Source of the DNA: Pseudoalteromonas rubra
GTDB taxonomy: Bacteria > Pseudomonadota > Gammaproteobacteria > Enterobacterales > Alteromonadaceae
Direction of reading: 5' to 3'
DNA length: 64,000 bases
NCBI RefSeq assembly: GCF_000967655.1
Contig: NZ_JXYA01000016.1
Span: 1-64,000, forward strand
Shown: in pieces, positions 62,361-64,000 of the stretch
Layout: the number at the start of each line of letters is the position of its first letter
How positions within the stretch are numbered: position 1 is the stretch's first letter
The notes under the pieces: generated by a model
Databases searched by the model: none
Told to the model about the DNA's origin: nothing
Seen by the model: the letters and a program-made list of their open reading frames with translations, nothing else
Position numbers and translations under genes: made by a program

Positions 62361-64000
62361 TTAGATTTTACAAGCGCCGCCTGCACAATCATCGTCTTCA
62401 GCCTCAGGCTTCATTTCGTCCTGAGCGTCCGATGCACCGTCACGGGTGTTGTGGTAATACAGGGTTTTTACGCCCAGTTTATATGCAGTAAGCAGATCTT
62501 TGAGCAACAGCTTCATTGGTACTTTACCGCCTTCAAACTTAGTCGGATCGTAGTTGGTGTTGGCAGAAATTGTTTGGTCAACAAATTTTTGCATAATACC
62601 TACCAGACCCAGATAACCATCGTTTGACGGGATATCCCATAATAGCTCGTAGTTATTCTTCAATCGCTCGTACTCAGGTACGACTTGTTTAAGGATACCA
62701 TCTTTACTGGCCTTAACGCTAATGTGACCACGCGGTGGTTCAATACCATTGGTTGCATTTGAGATCTGAGAAGAGGTCTCAGACGGCATCAGTGCAGACA
62801 AGGTTGAGTTACGCATACCGTATTGCATGATGTCCTGACGCAGTGCATCCCAGTCCAAGTGTAGTGGTTCACTACAGATAGTATCGACATCTTTTTTGTA
62901 GGTGTCGATTGGCATAATGCCTTTTGCGTAAGTCGTCTCATTAAATTTAGGACATGCACCACGTTCCTGAGCCAGCTTGTTAGACGCTTTCATCAGGTAA
63001 TACTGGATGGCTTCAAACGTTCTGTGCGTCAGGCCGTTGGCACTGCCATCTGAATATTTCACGCCATTCTTAGCCAGGTAGTAGGCAAAGTTAATGACAC
63101 CAATACCCAGTGTACGGCGTCCCATAGTGGCATTTTTTGCCGCAGGGACAGGGTAGTCCTGGAAGTCTAGCAGGTTGTCTAGGGCACGAACGGCCAGCTC
63201 AGCTAACTCTTCGAGTTCATCCAGGCTGCTGATGGCACCCAGGTTAAATGCAGACAGGGTACACAGTGCAATTTCGCCTTCTTCGTCATTAACATGACTC
63301 AGTGGCTTAGTCGGCAACGCAATTTCCAGACACAGGTTAGACTGGCGGATAGGCGCAACTTTGGCATCAAACGGGCTGTGCGTGTTGCAGTGGTCTACGT
63401 TTTGCAGATAAATACGACCTGTGCTGGCACGCTCCTGCGCGAACATAGAGAACAGCTCAAGTGCTTTAATGCGTTTCTTACGGATTGACTCGTCCTGCTC
63501 GTACTGTACGTACAGGCGCTCAAATTTGTCCTGATCTTCAAAGAAGGCATCATACAGGCCCGGTACATCTGACGGACTGAATAGGGTAATGTAATCATCT
63601 TTGATCAGACGCGTGTACATGGTTTTGTTGAACTGTACACCGTAGTCAAGGTGTCTTACCCGGTTCTCTTCAACACCACGGTTATTTTTCAGTACCAGCA
63701 GGTTTTCAACTTCCAGGTGCCAAAGCGGGTAAAACAGCGTTGCTGCTCCGCCACGTACGCCACCCTGAGAGCAGCTCTTTACAGCTGTCTGGAAGTGTTT
63801 ATAAAAAGGAATACATCCTGTGTGGAATGCTTCGCCATTGCGAATAGGGCTACCCAGCGCACGAATTCGACCTGCATTGACACCAATCCCGGCACGCTGA
63901 CTGACGTATTTTACGATGGCAGACGAGGTGGCGTTAATCGAATCCAGGCTATCTGCCGTTTCGATTAATACACATGAGCTAAACTGACGCGTTGGTGTAC
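62361..64000 (-). CDS. nrdA: Class Ia ribonucleotide reductase, alpha subunit (partial, N-terminus outside window)
   Basis: About 546 C-terminal residues are present; the reading frame stays open to the right edge (first whole codon at 63998), so an internal ATG at 63620 is not the start. Catalytic subunit reducing ribonucleoside diphosphates. Substrate-site Cys in QFSSCVLIE, then SSAIVKYVSQRAGIGVNAGRIRALGSPIR, and NLCLEIALPTKPL with active-site Cys and Glu. The C-terminal redox pair is visible in DDCAGGACKI. Followed 51 bp later by nrdB. Confidence 0.97.
   Translation of the reverse strand, partial: TPTRQFSSCVLIETADSLDSINATSSAIVKYVSQRAGIGVNAGRIRALGSPIRNGEAFHTGCIPFYKHFQTAVKSCSQGGVRGGAATLFYPLWHLEVENLLVLKNNRGVEENRVRHLDYGVQFNKTMYTRLIKDDYITLFSPSDVPGLYDAFFEDQDKFERLYVQYEQDESIRKKRIKALELFSMFAQERASTGRIYLQNVDHCNTHSPFDAKVAPIRQSNLCLEIALPTKPLSHVNDEEGEIALCTLSAFNLGAISSLDELEELAELAVRALDNLLDFQDYPVPAAKNATMGRRTLGIGVINFAYYLAKNGVKYSDGSANGLTHRTFEAIQYYLMKASNKLAQERGACPKFNETTYAKGIMPIDTYKKDVDTICSEPLHLDWDALRQDIMQYGMRNSTLSALMPSETSSQISNATNGIEPPRGHISVKASKDGILKQVVPEYERLKNNYELLWDIPSNDGYLGLVGIMQKFVDQTISANTNYDPTKFEGGKVPMKLLLKDLLTAYKLGVKTLYYHNTRDGASDAQDEMKPEAEDDDCAGGACKI

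Noticed and set aside
63620..63620. ATG at 63620 as start of the ribonucleotide reductase alpha gene
   Set aside because: The frame continues upstream to the window edge with clearly conserved NrdA sequence, so this Met is internal.
1..64000. CRISPR arrays, prophage or large genomic island
   Set aside because: No regularly spaced direct repeats, phage structural genes, or integrase were found; the tRNA array has no integrated element next to it.

Overview
This window looks like the chromosome of a marine gammaproteobacterium of the order Alteromonadales, most likely Pseudoalteromonas or a close relative. The assignment rests on recognised gene families (a MATE pump beside riboflavin synthase, DUF3010, DUF3080 and DUF3718 proteins, YaeQ, nrdA-nrdB-yfaE), on the gene order thrS-infC-rpmI-rplT, and on a short element ending in ATACCAATTT repeats that I associate with this order. 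No database search was possible, so the genus is an inference.

Layout. Positions 1-6320 are an accessory patch. Small + strand genes (cupin, membrane protein, secreted protein, lipoprotein, acetyltransferase) are separated by long imperfect inverted repeats ending in GCGTTAT-like boxes, as in integron gene cassettes with attC sites, but no integrase is visible. A REP-type (Y1/HUH) transposase and at least five copies of a ~39-bp palindromic CAGACACCCA element interrupt the patch. So do a broken acetyltransferase and, on the minus strand, a 59-residue peptide with a double-glycine leader and a three-cysteine tail. From 6.3 to 22 kb lie a giant propeller-type hybrid histidine kinase, an acyl-CoA synthetase, an RND efflux pump with a divergent TetR regulator, an ABC exporter, a DUF3010 protein and a DNase-I-like phosphohydrolase. 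From 22.6 to 26 kb is the translation operon thrS-infC-rpmI-rplT, with infC starting on ATT, followed by a MITE-like element. From 26 to 36 kb are an SDR, an M14 peptidase with a metallo-beta-lactamase-fold hydrolase, an Lrp-type regulator, a SulP transporter, a GNAT protein, and a solute-binding protein translationally overlapped with a hybrid kinase.

Positions 36.0-36.8 kb hold three identical tRNA-Val(GAC) genes, two decayed tRNA copies and a 57-bp tandem repeat. From 37 to 47.7 kb come a DUF3080 lipoprotein overlapping a MATE pump, riboflavin synthase, a CPXCG protein, a fructosamine-kinase-like protein lacking two catalytic aspartates, DUF445 and DUF3718 proteins, a pair of amidohydrolases (one without metal ligands), and a LytS/LytTR-type two-component pair. 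From 47.7 to 54 kb are pykA and gnd (divergent, with two candidate operators between them), ansA and sppA. From 54 kb to the end are a FadH-like dienoyl-CoA reductase, DoxX and nitroreductase proteins, a histidine-rich TonB-dependent receptor with a Zur-like box (probable zinc uptake), YaeQ, and the class I ribonucleotide reductase operon, whose nrdA runs off the right edge.

The points I consider most worth following up are the orphan GG-leader peptide inside the cassette-like patch, the REP-like elements with their transposase, the kinase-fold protein without catalytic Asp residues, the solute-binding-protein/kinase pair, and the tRNA-Val array with its decay products.
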